Positions 41,352-48,893 of a stretch of DNA of 64,000 nt are shown in pieces; position 1 is the stretch's first letter; the number at the start of each line of letters is the position of its first letter. The stretch comes from JBBDIX01 sp050486225. Lineage in GTDB: Bacteria; Actinomycetota; Nitriliruptoria; Nitriliruptorales; Nitriliruptoraceae. The stretch lies in assembly GCA_050486225.1 (NCBI GenBank), contig JBJHCV010000011.1, positions 18,470-82,469 of the forward strand, given 5' to 3'. The notes below the pieces were generated by a model that made no database searches, had not been told where the DNA came from, and saw only the letters and a list, made by a program, of their open reading frames with translations. Position numbers and translations under genes: made by a program.

Positions 41352-42871
41352 CGGCGCACCTTCCCCCGCGCGAGCGACAGCGCGTAGCCGACGAGCGCGA
41401 ACACCGCGACGAACTCGAGTCGGCCGAGCCACATCTGCAGCGTGTAGACCGCCATGAGTCCACGCGGCATCTCCGGGTGGACCACCCCGATCGAGAGGCC
41501 GATGTTGGACCCCACGGACACGGCCTCGAACGCGGCCTCCGCGATGCCGTGGTCGCCGTACGCGAGCGCCGCCATGGTGCCGAGCAGGTAGGACCCGACG
41601 AACAGCAGCAGGATGCTCGTGGCCGCCCGTGACGTGTCGTCGCGCAGGATGCGGCGCCGCCCCGCGTGGTAGGTGGTGACGACGACTGCCGACTCGGGCC
41701 GGAGCACCTTGCGGATGTCGTGCACCAGGGTGCGGAACGCGATCCCGATGCGGATGGCCTTGATCCCACCCGCCGTCGACGACGCCATGCCGCCGATGGC
41801 CATCGCGCCGACGATCGCCGCCGGCGCGAGCACGCCCCAGTCGGTCAGGTAGGTCGTGCCGTCGTTGACCTGGTGGCCAGTCGACGACACCGCCGACACG
41901 AGCGTGAAGAACCCCTTGCGGAACACCGCGGAGGTCTGGTCGAAGGTGCCGGCCGCGAGCAGCCCGAACCCGACCACGAGGAAGAACGCCGTCGAGGTGA
42001 CCGCCAGAGTGCGGGTCTCGAGGTGGCGCAGGACCTCGCGGGGGTTGTCGCTCCACAGGGCGAAGTGCAGCCCGAACGACAGCGTGCCGACGATCATGAG
42101 GACCATGACGACGACCTCGACCGCGGCCGAGTGGTAGTAGGCGACCGACGCCTGCATGACGGAGAAGCCGCCGGTGTCGAACGACGCGAAGAACAGGTTG
42201 ATCGCGTGGTAGAAGGCCCGGCCCGGCGAGAACCCGGCCGTGAGCAGCGCGATCGTCAGGGCCACGGTGCCCACGACCAGGAACGTGCCCGCCACGAGGA
42301 AGATGAAGCGTGCCGTGCGGATGAAGTTCGGCAGGATCCGTTCGTCACGCCCCTCCGACACGTACAGCGACGCGATCTGCGCACCGCCTCGGGCGAACAG
42401 CGACAGCACCACGATGACGATGCCCTGCCCGCCGGCGAACTGCAGCAGGTGGCGGTAGGTGTCCTCGGACAGCGGCGTGTGGTCGAGGTCGTGGATGACC
42501 GACATGCCCGTCGTCGTCAGGGCGGACATCGCCTCGAACAGTGCGGCCAGGGGATGGGCGAAGCGTCCCGACAGGTACATGGGCACCGCGGCGAACACGG
42601 CGCCGATCAGCCACGCCAGCGCGACGATCACCATCCCGTGTGCCCACGTGAGCTGGCGTCGCGTCGACAGCACGGCGTCACTCAGCGCGCCCACCAGCAG
42701 GCACAGGCTCGCGCCGATCGCGAACGCGCTGGCCGAGTTCCACTCCCCGGCCCACAGGGCCACCGCGAGTGGGACGAGCATGACCAGCCCGAGCCCGAGC
42801 AGGACCTTGCCCAGGTAGAAGCCGATGAGTCGGAGGTCCTCGGGACCCGGACGCAGCAGGACACCACTCAT
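41348..42871 (-). CDS. trkH: TrkH potassium uptake channel
   Basis: 507-aa membrane subunit of the Trk/Ktr potassium uptake system. Seen: repeated membrane-pore-membrane units with selectivity loops ALTTTGMSVIHD, FDTGGFSV, SSTGHQVND and SVGSNIGLSIG, and the intramembrane GGMASSTAGGIKAIRIG gating loop. Known: forms a dimer gated by the cytoplasmic TrkA ring. The ATG starts 4 nt after the stop of the 42-aa peptide gene and has no clear ribosome binding site of its own, suggesting reinitiation. Operon order: trkA, trkA, small peptide, trkH, membrane protein. Confidence 0.94.
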   Translation of the reverse strand: MSGVLLRPGPEDLRLIGFYLGKVLLGLGLVMLVPLAVALWAGEWNSASAFAIGASLCLLVGALSDAVLSTRRQLTWAHGMVIVALAWLIGAVFAAVPMYLSGRFAHPLAALFEAMSALTTTGMSVIHDLDHTPLSEDTYRHLLQFAGGQGIVIVVLSLFARGGAQIASLYVSEGRDERILPNFIRTARFIFLVAGTFLVVGTVALTIALLTAGFSPGRAFYHAINLFFASFDTGGFSVMQASVAYYHSAAVEVVVMVLMIVGTLSFGLHFALWSDNPREVLRHLETRTLAVTSTAFFLVVGFGLLAAGTFDQTSAVFRKGFFTLVSAVSSTGHQVNDGTTYLTDWGVLAPAAIVGAMAIGGMASSTAGGIKAIRIGIAFRTLVHDIRKVLRPESAVVVTTYHAGRRRILRDDTSRAATSILLLFVGSYLLGTMAALAYGDHGIAEAAFEAVSVGSNIGLSIGVVHPEMPRGLMAVYTLQMWLGRLEFVAVFALVGYALSLARGKVRR

Positions 42872-42875
42872 CGCG

Positions 42876-43004
42876 TCACACGACCCAGGTCAGCAGGGCG
42901 GACAGGAGCAGGCCTGCGGCGCACACGGCCAGCGCCAGGCCCACCGCGCGCAGGGTGCCCCGCACGCCGTCGCGGCGGCTCGCACCGCGGATGTCGCCGG
43001 GCAT
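42876..43004 (-). CDS. 42-aa single-helix membrane peptide between trkA and trkH
   Basis: Small reading frame of 42 aa. Seen: ATG at 43,004 overlaps the last base of the trkA stop (TGATG), and the stop is 4 nt before trkH. The peptide has an Arg/Asp-rich N-terminus (MPGDIRGASRRDGVRG) and one membrane helix (VGLALAVCAAGLLLSALLTW). Known: the Kdp potassium pump has a similarly small one-helix subunit (KdpF); no such Trk subunit is familiar to me. Inferred: real gene because of tight coupling on both sides, possibly a TrkH-stabilising peptide. Confidence 0.6.
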   Translation of the reverse strand: MPGDIRGASRRDGVRGTLRAVGLALAVCAAGLLLSALLTWVV

Positions 43005-43657
43005 CAGTCGGACCCCAGCAGGGCGCGGGTCAGGTCCTCCTCGAGTTCCGGGATCGTGAGGGCGACGACCTCGTCGCCCGCACGCACCTCGGTCGCTCCC
43101 GACGGGATCACCGTCTCGTCCCCGCGGAAGATCGCGACGAGCACCGACTGGTTGGGCATCCCGATCGAGGCGACCGTGCGCGTCGGCGCCTGCTGCGGGA
43201 TGCGCAGCTCGACCAGTTCGACCCGGCCACCCTTCAGACTCGTCAGGTGCACGAGTTCGCCCACGGAGAACTCGACCTCGAGCAGTTCGGAGATCAGCCG
43301 CGTCGACGACACGGGTTCGATCCCGAGCGCGTCGAAGATCTCCACGTTCTTCGGGGTGTTCACCCGACTGATCGCACGCTTGACCCCGAACTCGATGCGG
43401 GCGAGCTGGCAGGCGACCAGGTTGTCGTCGTCCTCGTGGGTCGTCGCGACGAACGCGTCGGCCCGGTCGACGTGGGCCTGCTCCTGGTAGCGCACGTCGC
43501 AGGCGTCGCCCTCGATGACGAGCACCTGGGTCTCCGCGACGAGCTGTTCGCATCGCGATCCGATGCGTTCGATCACGGTGACCTCGTGACCCTTCTCGGT
43601 CATGTCCCTGGCGATGTAGCGGCCGATGCGTCCACCGCCTGCGATGACGACGTACAT
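43004..43657 (-). CDS. trkA: TrkA potassium channel gating subunit (second copy)
   Basis: 217-aa cytoplasmic RCK protein. Seen: Rossmann motif MYVVIAGGGRIGRYIARDM, VIEGDACD, FVATTHEDDDNLVACQLAR, then an RCK_C domain (VELVELRIPQQAPTRTVASI to the end, with FRGDETVIPSGATEVRAGDEV). GGGAGG precedes the ATG. Known: NAD/ATP-sensing ring that gates TrkH; actinobacteria often have two adjacent single-unit copies (CeoB/CeoC) instead of one double-unit TrkA. Follows the other copy after 2 nt and overlaps the 42-aa peptide start. Confidence 0.93.
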   Translation of the reverse strand: MYVVIAGGGRIGRYIARDMTEKGHEVTVIERIGSRCEQLVAETQVLVIEGDACDVRYQEQAHVDRADAFVATTHEDDDNLVACQLARIEFGVKRAISRVNTPKNVEIFDALGIEPVSSTRLISELLEVEFSVGELVHLTSLKGGRVELVELRIPQQAPTRTVASIGMPNQSVLVAIFRGDETVIPSGATEVRAGDEVVALTIPELEEDLTRALLGSD

Positions 43658-43659
43658 CG

Positions 43660-44346
43660 TCAGCCTCCCAGCGTGTGGGCGCGCTCGCGCGAGAAGGGCT
43701 CGCGGACGAGTTCTGCGAGTCCTCGACGAGCGGTCGGCTTCATCGCTGCGGTCACCACGTCCTCGCGTTCGAGCCGGTCGGTGGCGTCGGGGATGAACAC
43801 GCGCGCGCCTCGGCGGACGGCGGCGATGCGCAGCAGGCCCTCCTGCTCGAAGTCCTCGACCGTCATGCCGTGTGCCCCCGTGTCGACCTCGAGGTCCACG
43901 ACGGACACGTCCGAGTCCTGGAAGGTGACGTGCAGCGGGAAGCTCTCCTCACGGAACTCGTTGAGGAACAGCTTCGCGATGGTGTTCGTCGACGACACGT
44001 AGCGCACCCCGAGCTTGCGGTAGACGTCCTCGCGTTCGGGGTTGAAGAGCCGGGCGATCGTCCGAGGCACGTCGTAGAGGTGGGTCGCGATCTCCACCGT
44101 CATCAGGTTGGCGTTGTCGGAGCGCGTGACGGCGATCAGGCCGTTCGCACGTTCGATGCCCGCCTGTTCGAGGACGTCGCGGTCGGTGCAGTCGCCGTGG
44201 AGCGTCTCGCCGTTGAACCCCGTCCCGAGTCGGTCGAACGCGCGGCGATCGGTGTCGACGATCACGACGTCGGTGTCGGCGTCGGCGGAGAGCTGTTCGG
44301 CGATCTCTGCGCCAAGGCGGCCACAGCCACCGATGATGATGAGCAC
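43660..44346 (-). CDS. trkA: TrkA potassium channel gating subunit (first copy)
   Basis: 228-aa RCK protein, first gene of the potassium operon. Seen: VLIIIGGCGRLGAEIAEQLS nucleotide motif with an Asp-rich VVIVDTDRRAFDRLG, GDCTDRDVLEQAGIERANGLI, TRSDNANLMTVEIA, RTIARLFNPEREDVYRKLGV, and a C-terminal RCK_C segment. GTG 44,346 is chosen because it begins the first strand; a longer frame to 44,421 adds no family residues. Preceded in the leader by a 10-bp hairpin at 44,373-44,397. Works with the second copy and TrkH. Confidence 0.92.
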   Translation of the reverse strand: MLIIIGGCGRLGAEIAEQLSADADTDVVIVDTDRRAFDRLGTGFNGETLHGDCTDRDVLEQAGIERANGLIAVTRSDNANLMTVEIATHLYDVPRTIARLFNPEREDVYRKLGVRYVSSTNTIAKLFLNEFREESFPLHVTFQDSDVSVVDLEVDTGAHGMTVEDFEQEGLLRIAAVRRGARVFIPDATDRLEREDVVTAAMKPTARRGLAELVREPFSRERAHTLGG

Positions 44347-44372
44347 GCGCCGGCCTGTCGTCCACGCACGTC

Positions 44373-44397
44373 GGCCCGGTTCGCGGTGAACCGGGCC
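44373..44397 (-). other. Hairpin in the trkA leader
   Basis: GGCCCGGTTC and GAACCGGGCC, perfect 10-bp arms around GCGGT, in the 107-nt region between the divergent trkA and ispH genes. Too short for a known potassium or c-di-AMP riboswitch; could be an attenuator or just a stable leader structure. Confidence 0.4.
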
Positions 44398-44441
44398 CTG
44401 TCGCCGTGCAGCATGCCACATGCGGGCCCCGGCGCAACCGA

Positions 44442-44447
44442 TACGCT
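44442..44447 (+). promoter_or_regulatory. Leaderless-type -10 of ispH
   Basis: TACGCT (within ATACGCT) ends 6 nt before ATG 44,454, and there is no ribosome binding site. This fixes the ispH start at the family's canonical N-terminus. Confidence 0.6.
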
Positions 44448-44453
44448 CGACCG

Positions 44454-45410
44454 ATGCCCGTCGACACCCTCCTGCTCGCTGCTCCGCGTGGATTCTGCGC
44501 GGGTGTGGACCGTGCCGTGCTCATCGTGGAGAAGGCACTCGAGGCCTACGGTTCGCCGGTGTACGTGCGCCACGAGATCGTCCACAACACCCACGTCGTG
44601 GAGACCCTGCGCGACAAGGGTGCGGTATTCGTCGAGGACGAGACCGAGGTCCCCGAGGGGTCGGTCGTGGTGTTCTCCGCGCACGGGTCCCCGCCGGAGG
44701 CGTTCGAGAACTCCCGTCGTCTCGGCCACGTGCTCATCGACGCGACCTGTCCGCTGGTCACCAAGGTCCACCACGAGGCGCGGCGCTACGCGCGTGACGG
44801 CATGGACATCGTGCTCATCGGTCACGAGGGGCACCAGGAGGTCATCGGCACGATGGGTCAGGCGCCGCGGTCCATCAGCCTGGTCGAGTCGCCCGAGGAC
44901 GTGGACCAGCTCCGGTTCGACGACGACGCGCGCATCGCCTACATCACCCAGACCACGCTGTCGATGGACGAGACGGCCAGCGTCGTCGACCGGTTGCGCC
45001 AGCGTTTCCCGATGGTCGCCCAGCCCAAGAAGGACGACATCTGCTACGCGACCCAGAACCGGCAGGACGCGGTGAAGCAGCTCGCCGAGCGCTGCGACGT
45101 GGTCCTGGTGGTCGGTTCGCAGACCTCGTCCAACTCGAAGCGGCTCGTGGAGGTCGCGCGCGACCGGGGCATCGACGCACATCTGATCGACCGTGCCGAC
45201 CAGATCGACGAGGCGTGGCTGCAGGACGCGCAGGTCGTCGGGCTGACGTCGGGGGCGTCGGCACCCGAGGTCCTGGTCGAGTCCGTGCTGGACTGGTTCC
45301 GTGAGCGCGGCACGGATCGGGTGGAGACGATCACCGTGGTCGACGAGGACGTCGAGTTCGCGATGCCGTCGAACCTCGCACGCAGGCTCGCCGAGCTGCG
45401 CGACGCCTGA
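44454..45410 (+). CDS. ispH: 4-hydroxy-3-methylbut-2-enyl diphosphate reductase
   Basis: 318-aa iron-sulfur enzyme of the final MEP isoprenoid step, giving IPP and DMAPP. Seen: the three cluster cysteines Cys15 (PRGFCAGVDRA), Cys99 (DATCPLVTKVH) and Cys197 (DDICYATQNRQ), His40 and His77, and the catalytic Glu126 in LIGHEGHQEV, followed by GSQTSSNSKRLVE. All numbers match the E. coli enzyme closely, confirming the start. Supplies precursors to the isoprenyl transferase at 35.8 kb. Convergent with the RNase D gene. Confidence 0.96.
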   Translation: MPVDTLLLAAPRGFCAGVDRAVLIVEKALEAYGSPVYVRHEIVHNTHVVETLRDKGAVFVEDETEVPEGSVVVFSAHGSPPEAFENSRRLGHVLIDATCPLVTKVHHEARRYARDGMDIVLIGHEGHQEVIGTMGQAPRSISLVESPEDVDQLRFDDDARIAYITQTTLSMDETASVVDRLRQRFPMVAQPKKDDICYATQNRQDAVKQLAERCDVVLVVGSQTSSNSKRLVEVARDRGIDAHLIDRADQIDEAWLQDAQVVGLTSGASAPEVLVESVLDWFRERGTDRVETITVVDEDVEFAMPSNLARRLAELRDA

Positions 45411-45431
45411 TGCCCGTGTGGCGCTCGCCCG

Positions 45432-46736
45432 TCAGGTGACGTCGCTGCGGCCGGTGGCCGTGTCGTCGGTGGTCGGGTCGGTGCCGTCCTCGTGCTCCGC
45501 CCGGGCCCGTTCAAGTGCGTCGACGTAGGCCTCCCACAGGGGTCGACGCAGCAGGTCGCGCTGCCAGGGCCGTAACCCCGCGGCGTCGCACAGCGCGTCG
45601 GCATCCTGCGGATCCGCGGCGACGGCGGCGTCGAGAGTCCGCGACGGACACAGCAGACCGGCCTCGATCCCCAGGTCGTCGGCGACGTCGGAACGAGCCC
45701 GGCGCAGTGCCCGGGAGACGTCGCGGTCGATCGCGCCGAACCGGCGGCGGTCGGCTGCCGACGGCTCCGGGCTCGGCATCGCCCGGCCCCGCTCGATCGC
45801 CTCGAACAGGTCAGGAGCGTGTGCGCGCAGGACGTCGCGGTTGCGCGGGCTGCGTCGCACGAGCTGGGCGACCGTGCGCGGCGGGTCGACCGCGAGGTCG
45901 ACGAGCACCTCGTCGCGCAGCAGTCGGTTGGGAGCGATGTCGTGCGTCGAGGCGAGGTGCTCGCGCGTGTCCCACAGCGCCGACAGCACCACGCGTTGTT
46001 CGGGGGTCAGCCGCCCGGTGCCCTTGACGCGGTGGACCGAACGGTCGTCCGAGAACGCGCGTTCGCACGCCTCGCCGAGTTCCTGGCGGTACCACTCGAC
46101 GCGAGAGGTCCGTTCGAGCCGGTCCCAGAGCCGGTCCCAGAGCTGCGGCAGGTGGACGACGTCACCTGCGGCGTACGACGCCATGCCGTCCGGAAGGGGC
46201 CGCCGTTCCCAGTTCGCGCGCTGGAAACGCTCCTTGTCGCCGTCGAGTTCGATCCCCAGCACGTCGCGGAGCAGTGTCTCGAGCCCGGTCGGCAGGCCGA
46301 GGACTGCGGCTGCCACCGCCGTGTCGGCGACGTGGTCCGGTCGCACGTGCTTGTCCGCGAGCGGTGCGAGGTCGTTGACGGCCGCGTGCAGGACCGTCAG
46401 CCGACTGCCGTCGAGGAACGTGTCGACGTCGTCGAGGTGGTCGAGCGTGACCCCGTCGAGCAGGACGCAGGTTCCCGGCACCCCGAGCTGCACGAGCGCC
46501 GCTCGGCGGTGGTAGCGGTGCGCGTCCGCGCGTTCCACGTCGACACCGATCACCTCGGTGTCGAGCAGGTCGAGGGCCGGCGACACCTCTGCCGGGTCGT
46601 CGATGAAACGGATGTCGAGTTCGTCGATGGTCGTGCTCCGCGAGGGTCTCGCCCGGCCAGCGGTGCCGGTGTCCGGCCTAGGGTAGAGGGACTCGATGCG
46701 ACCGCGTTCGGTGCCACCGCTGGGTGCTGGCACCAT
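45432..46736 (-). CDS. rnd: Ribonuclease D family 3'-5' exonuclease
   Basis: 434-aa exonuclease. Seen: DEDD-type exonuclease with EVIGVDVERADAHRYHRRA (Asp and Glu), VLHAAVNDLAPLADKH (Asp) and RPLPDGMASYAAGDVVHL (Tyr and Asp). One or two HRDC-like helical domains follow (LTPEQRVVLSALWDTREHLA; LGIEAGLLCPSRTLDA). Known: trims structured RNA 3' ends. The start is uncertain: no ATG, GTG or TTG lies right before the domain, so ATG 46,736 (or GTG 46,733) with a 35-aa unstructured leader is used. A TACCCT at 46,680-46,685 inside that leader resembles a promoter, so a shorter product is possible. Confidence 0.85.
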   Translation of the reverse strand: MVPAPSGGTERGRIESLYPRPDTGTAGRARPSRSTTIDELDIRFIDDPAEVSPALDLLDTEVIGVDVERADAHRYHRRAALVQLGVPGTCVLLDGVTLDHLDDVDTFLDGSRLTVLHAAVNDLAPLADKHVRPDHVADTAVAAAVLGLPTGLETLLRDVLGIELDGDKERFQRANWERRPLPDGMASYAAGDVVHLPQLWDRLWDRLERTSRVEWYRQELGEACERAFSDDRSVHRVKGTGRLTPEQRVVLSALWDTREHLASTHDIAPNRLLRDEVLVDLAVDPPRTVAQLVRRSPRNRDVLRAHAPDLFEAIERGRAMPSPEPSAADRRRFGAIDRDVSRALRRARSDVADDLGIEAGLLCPSRTLDAAVAADPQDADALCDAAGLRPWQRDLLRRPLWEAYVDALERARAEHEDGTDPTTDDTATGRSDVT

Positions 46737-46763
46737 GGCGCACCCTGACCGGGAGCCCGATCC

Positions 46764-48146
46764 GTGACCGAACCGCTCACGCTGCTGTGCGTGCACCCGC
46801 ATCCGGACGACGAGTCGATCGCGTGCGGGGGGCTGCTCGCCGACGCCGACCAGCGGGGGATCCGTACGGTCGTGGTGACCTGCACCGACGGCGCCGAGGG
46901 GGAGAACCTCGCCGGGATCGACCTCGGTGTCGAGGACCTGGTGTCCCACCGTCGTCGGGAGCTTCGCGACGCGCTCGAGGTGCTGCGCGTCGACCGGCAC
47001 CACCACCTCGGTTACCGCGACAGTGGCATGGCCGGAACCGACGCGAACGAGCATCCCGACTCCTTCCACCGGGCCGACCTCGACGAGGCGTCGCGTCGAC
47101 TCGCCGTGATCATCCGCGCCGAGCGACCGCAGGTCGTCGTGTCGGACGACGAGAATGGCACGTACGGACATCCGGACCACGTCCGGGCACACCAGGTGAC
47201 GCGGCGGGCGATCGAACTCGCGGCGGACCCCACCACCGACGTGGAGGGCGCGCCCTGGACCGTGGTGCGTTGGCTCACTCACGCGATGGGTCACGAGCGC
47301 CTGCTCGCCTTCCACCGGGTGCTGCTCGAGGAGGGTCTCGCGTCACCGTTCGGCGAGGATCCCATCGTCGATGCGTCCGAGCTCGGCATGGGGGTCCCCG
47401 ACGACCGGATCACCGTCCAGGTCGACATCGCCCACGTGTTCGACCGCAAGCGCGCGGCCATGCGTGCCCACCGCAGTCAGATCGGCGAGGACTCGTTCTT
47501 CCTCAACGCCCCCGACGAGGTCGCCGCGGCGACCTTCGCGTCGGAACAGTTCGTCCTGGAGTCGGGGCAGGGGTTCGACGTCGTGCCTGCGTCGGACGTG
47601 TTCGACGGCATCGGCGGTGAGCAGTGTCCGCCGCGCGCTGTCGTGCGCACCGTCCGCCCCGACCCGACCACCTTCCGAGACGTGCTCGGTCGGTTCCCGA
47701 CTGGGGTCACGGTGGTCACCACCGAGGTCGACGGGATTCCACACGGCATGACCGTGAACGCGTTCACGTCGGTGTCGCTCGACCCGCCACTCGTGCTCGT
47801 GTGTGTCGAGCACACCACCGTCATGGCCGGACTGCTCGAACGTGCCGGCCGGTTCGGGGTGTCGGTGCTCGCCGCGGGTCAGGCCGACGTGTCGACCTGG
47901 TTCGCGGACTCGGAGCGGCCCGTCGGTGCCGACGAGTTCGAGGGGATCGCCGTCGAGACCGCGACCAACGGTGTCCCGCTGCTCGCCGACGCGGTGGCCT
48001 GGCTCGACTGTCGGATCCACGCCGCGTACGACGGTGGGGACCACCAGATCATCGTCGGTGAGGTCGTGTCGCTGGGTGCAGGGAGGCACCAGGACCCGCT
48101 GGTGTTCCACCGCGGCTCGTACGGACGGTTCGTCGAAGAGCACTGA
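46764..48146 (+). CDS. PIG-L (LmbE/Mca-like) deacetylase fused to flavin reductase domain
   Basis: 460-aa two-domain protein. Seen: residues 1-290 are a zinc-dependent PIG-L amidase with CVHPHPDDES (His13, Asp16), TCTDGAEGEN, HHLGYRDSGM and YGHPDHVRAH (His139), plus Mca/MshB-like HAMGHERLLAF and RKRAAMRAHRSQI. Residues ~300-460 are an HpaC/RutF-like FMN reductase domain: FPTGVTVVTTEVDGIPHGMT, VNAFTSVSLDPPLVLVCV, VLAAGQADVSTWFAD and DCRIHAAYDGGDHQIIVGEV. GTG 46,764 has GGGAG 8 nt upstream. Known: Mca cleaves mycothiol S-conjugates and MshB makes mycothiol. I know no described protein with this pairing. Inferred: thiol-conjugate processing coupled to a flavin reaction. Confidence 0.9.
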   Translation: MTEPLTLLCVHPHPDDESIACGGLLADADQRGIRTVVVTCTDGAEGENLAGIDLGVEDLVSHRRRELRDALEVLRVDRHHHLGYRDSGMAGTDANEHPDSFHRADLDEASRRLAVIIRAERPQVVVSDDENGTYGHPDHVRAHQVTRRAIELAADPTTDVEGAPWTVVRWLTHAMGHERLLAFHRVLLEEGLASPFGEDPIVDASELGMGVPDDRITVQVDIAHVFDRKRAAMRAHRSQIGEDSFFLNAPDEVAAATFASEQFVLESGQGFDVVPASDVFDGIGGEQCPPRAVVRTVRPDPTTFRDVLGRFPTGVTVVTTEVDGIPHGMTVNAFTSVSLDPPLVLVCVEHTTVMAGLLERAGRFGVSVLAAGQADVSTWFADSERPVGADEFEGIAVETATNGVPLLADAVAWLDCRIHAAYDGGDHQIIVGEVVSLGAGRHQDPLVFHRGSYGRFVEEH

Positions 48147-48169
48147 ACCTGCGTCGTCGGGGGAACCCG

Positions 48170-48796
48170 TCAGTGCGGGGTACCGAAGAGCCGGTCACCG
48201 AAGTCGCCGAGCCCCGGGACGATGTAGCCGTCGTCGTCGAGGTTCGGGTCGATCGCCGCGGTGACGATGCGCACGCCCGGGTTGTCGTCGAGGATCCGGT
48301 CGATGCCCTGCTGCGTCGCGACGACCGACAGGACCGTCACCTGCTCGGCGCCCTCGGCGTCGAGCGCACGCACGGCGTCGGACGCCGACCCGCCGGTGGC
48401 GAGCATCGGTTCGAGGACGAGGACCCATGCGCCGTCGAGGGGCGGGACCTTGAAGTAGTACCGACGGGCCTGCAGGGTCTGCGCGTCGCGCTCCAGCCCG
48501 ATCATGCCCACCAGGGCCGTCGGCAGGACGTCGTGCAGGCCGGTCAGCAGTCCGAGCCCGGCCCTCAGGACGGGCACCGCCACGAGGCTGCGGCCGGGTC
48601 GGGTCGCGGGAGCCGGGCCGAGCGGCGTCTGGACCTCGCCAGTCGTGGCGGGCAGGTCCGCGACGGCCCGCAGCGCGAGCATCGCCCCAAGGCGTCGCGC
48701 GTGGTGGCGAAAGTGCTCGGGCGATGTCGTCAGGTCACGCAGCGACGCGAGCTGGGTGCCTGCGGCGGGATCGTCGAGCACGGTTACGGACGACAC
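48170..48796 (-). CDS. upp: Uracil phosphoribosyltransferase
   Basis: 208-aa pyrimidine salvage enzyme: uracil plus PRPP to UMP. Seen: LVAVPVLRAGLGLLTGLHDV, LERDAQTLQARRYYFKVPP, the PRPP loop VLVLEPMLATGGSASDAV, and the uracil-binding C-terminus DPNLDDDGYIVPGLGDFGDR. GTG start with GAGG 7 nt upstream. Expressed leftward from an overlapping bidirectional promoter-like element shared with the BMP-like gene. Confidence 0.95.
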   Translation of the reverse strand: MSSVTVLDDPAAGTQLASLRDLTTSPEHFRHHARRLGAMLALRAVADLPATTGEVQTPLGPAPATRPGRSLVAVPVLRAGLGLLTGLHDVLPTALVGMIGLERDAQTLQARRYYFKVPPLDGAWVLVLEPMLATGGSASDAVRALDAEGAEQVTVLSVVATQQGIDRILDDNPGVRIVTAAIDPNLDDDGYIVPGLGDFGDRLFGTPH

Positions 48797-48825
48797 GAGG
48801 AGGCCTCGGTGTGATGGGGCGGCGT

Positions 48826-48832
48826 TAGCCTA
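48826..48832. promoter_or_regulatory. Overlapping divergent -10 elements for upp and the BMP-like gene
   Basis: TAGCCT (plus, 48,826-48,831) and TAGGCT (minus, 48,832-48,827) overlap in TTAGCCTAG. Both divergent genes could use the same melted region, so their transcription may be mutually exclusive. Confidence 0.4.
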
Positions 48833-48893
48833 GTGGTGGTCCGCAGGGGTCCGTGTCGTCGGATCGGTGTGCGGCGACGGTGTGGAGGCCGCA

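Noticed and set aside
44373..44397. Riboswitch for potassium or c-di-AMP before trkA
   Set aside because: Only one short stem in a leader of about 70 nt; the multi-helix core of such riboswitches does not fit.
45434..47315. 627-aa frame including RNase D and an antisense extension into the PIG-L gene
   Set aside because: Residues beyond 46,736 have no exonuclease features and overlap the deacetylase coding strand.
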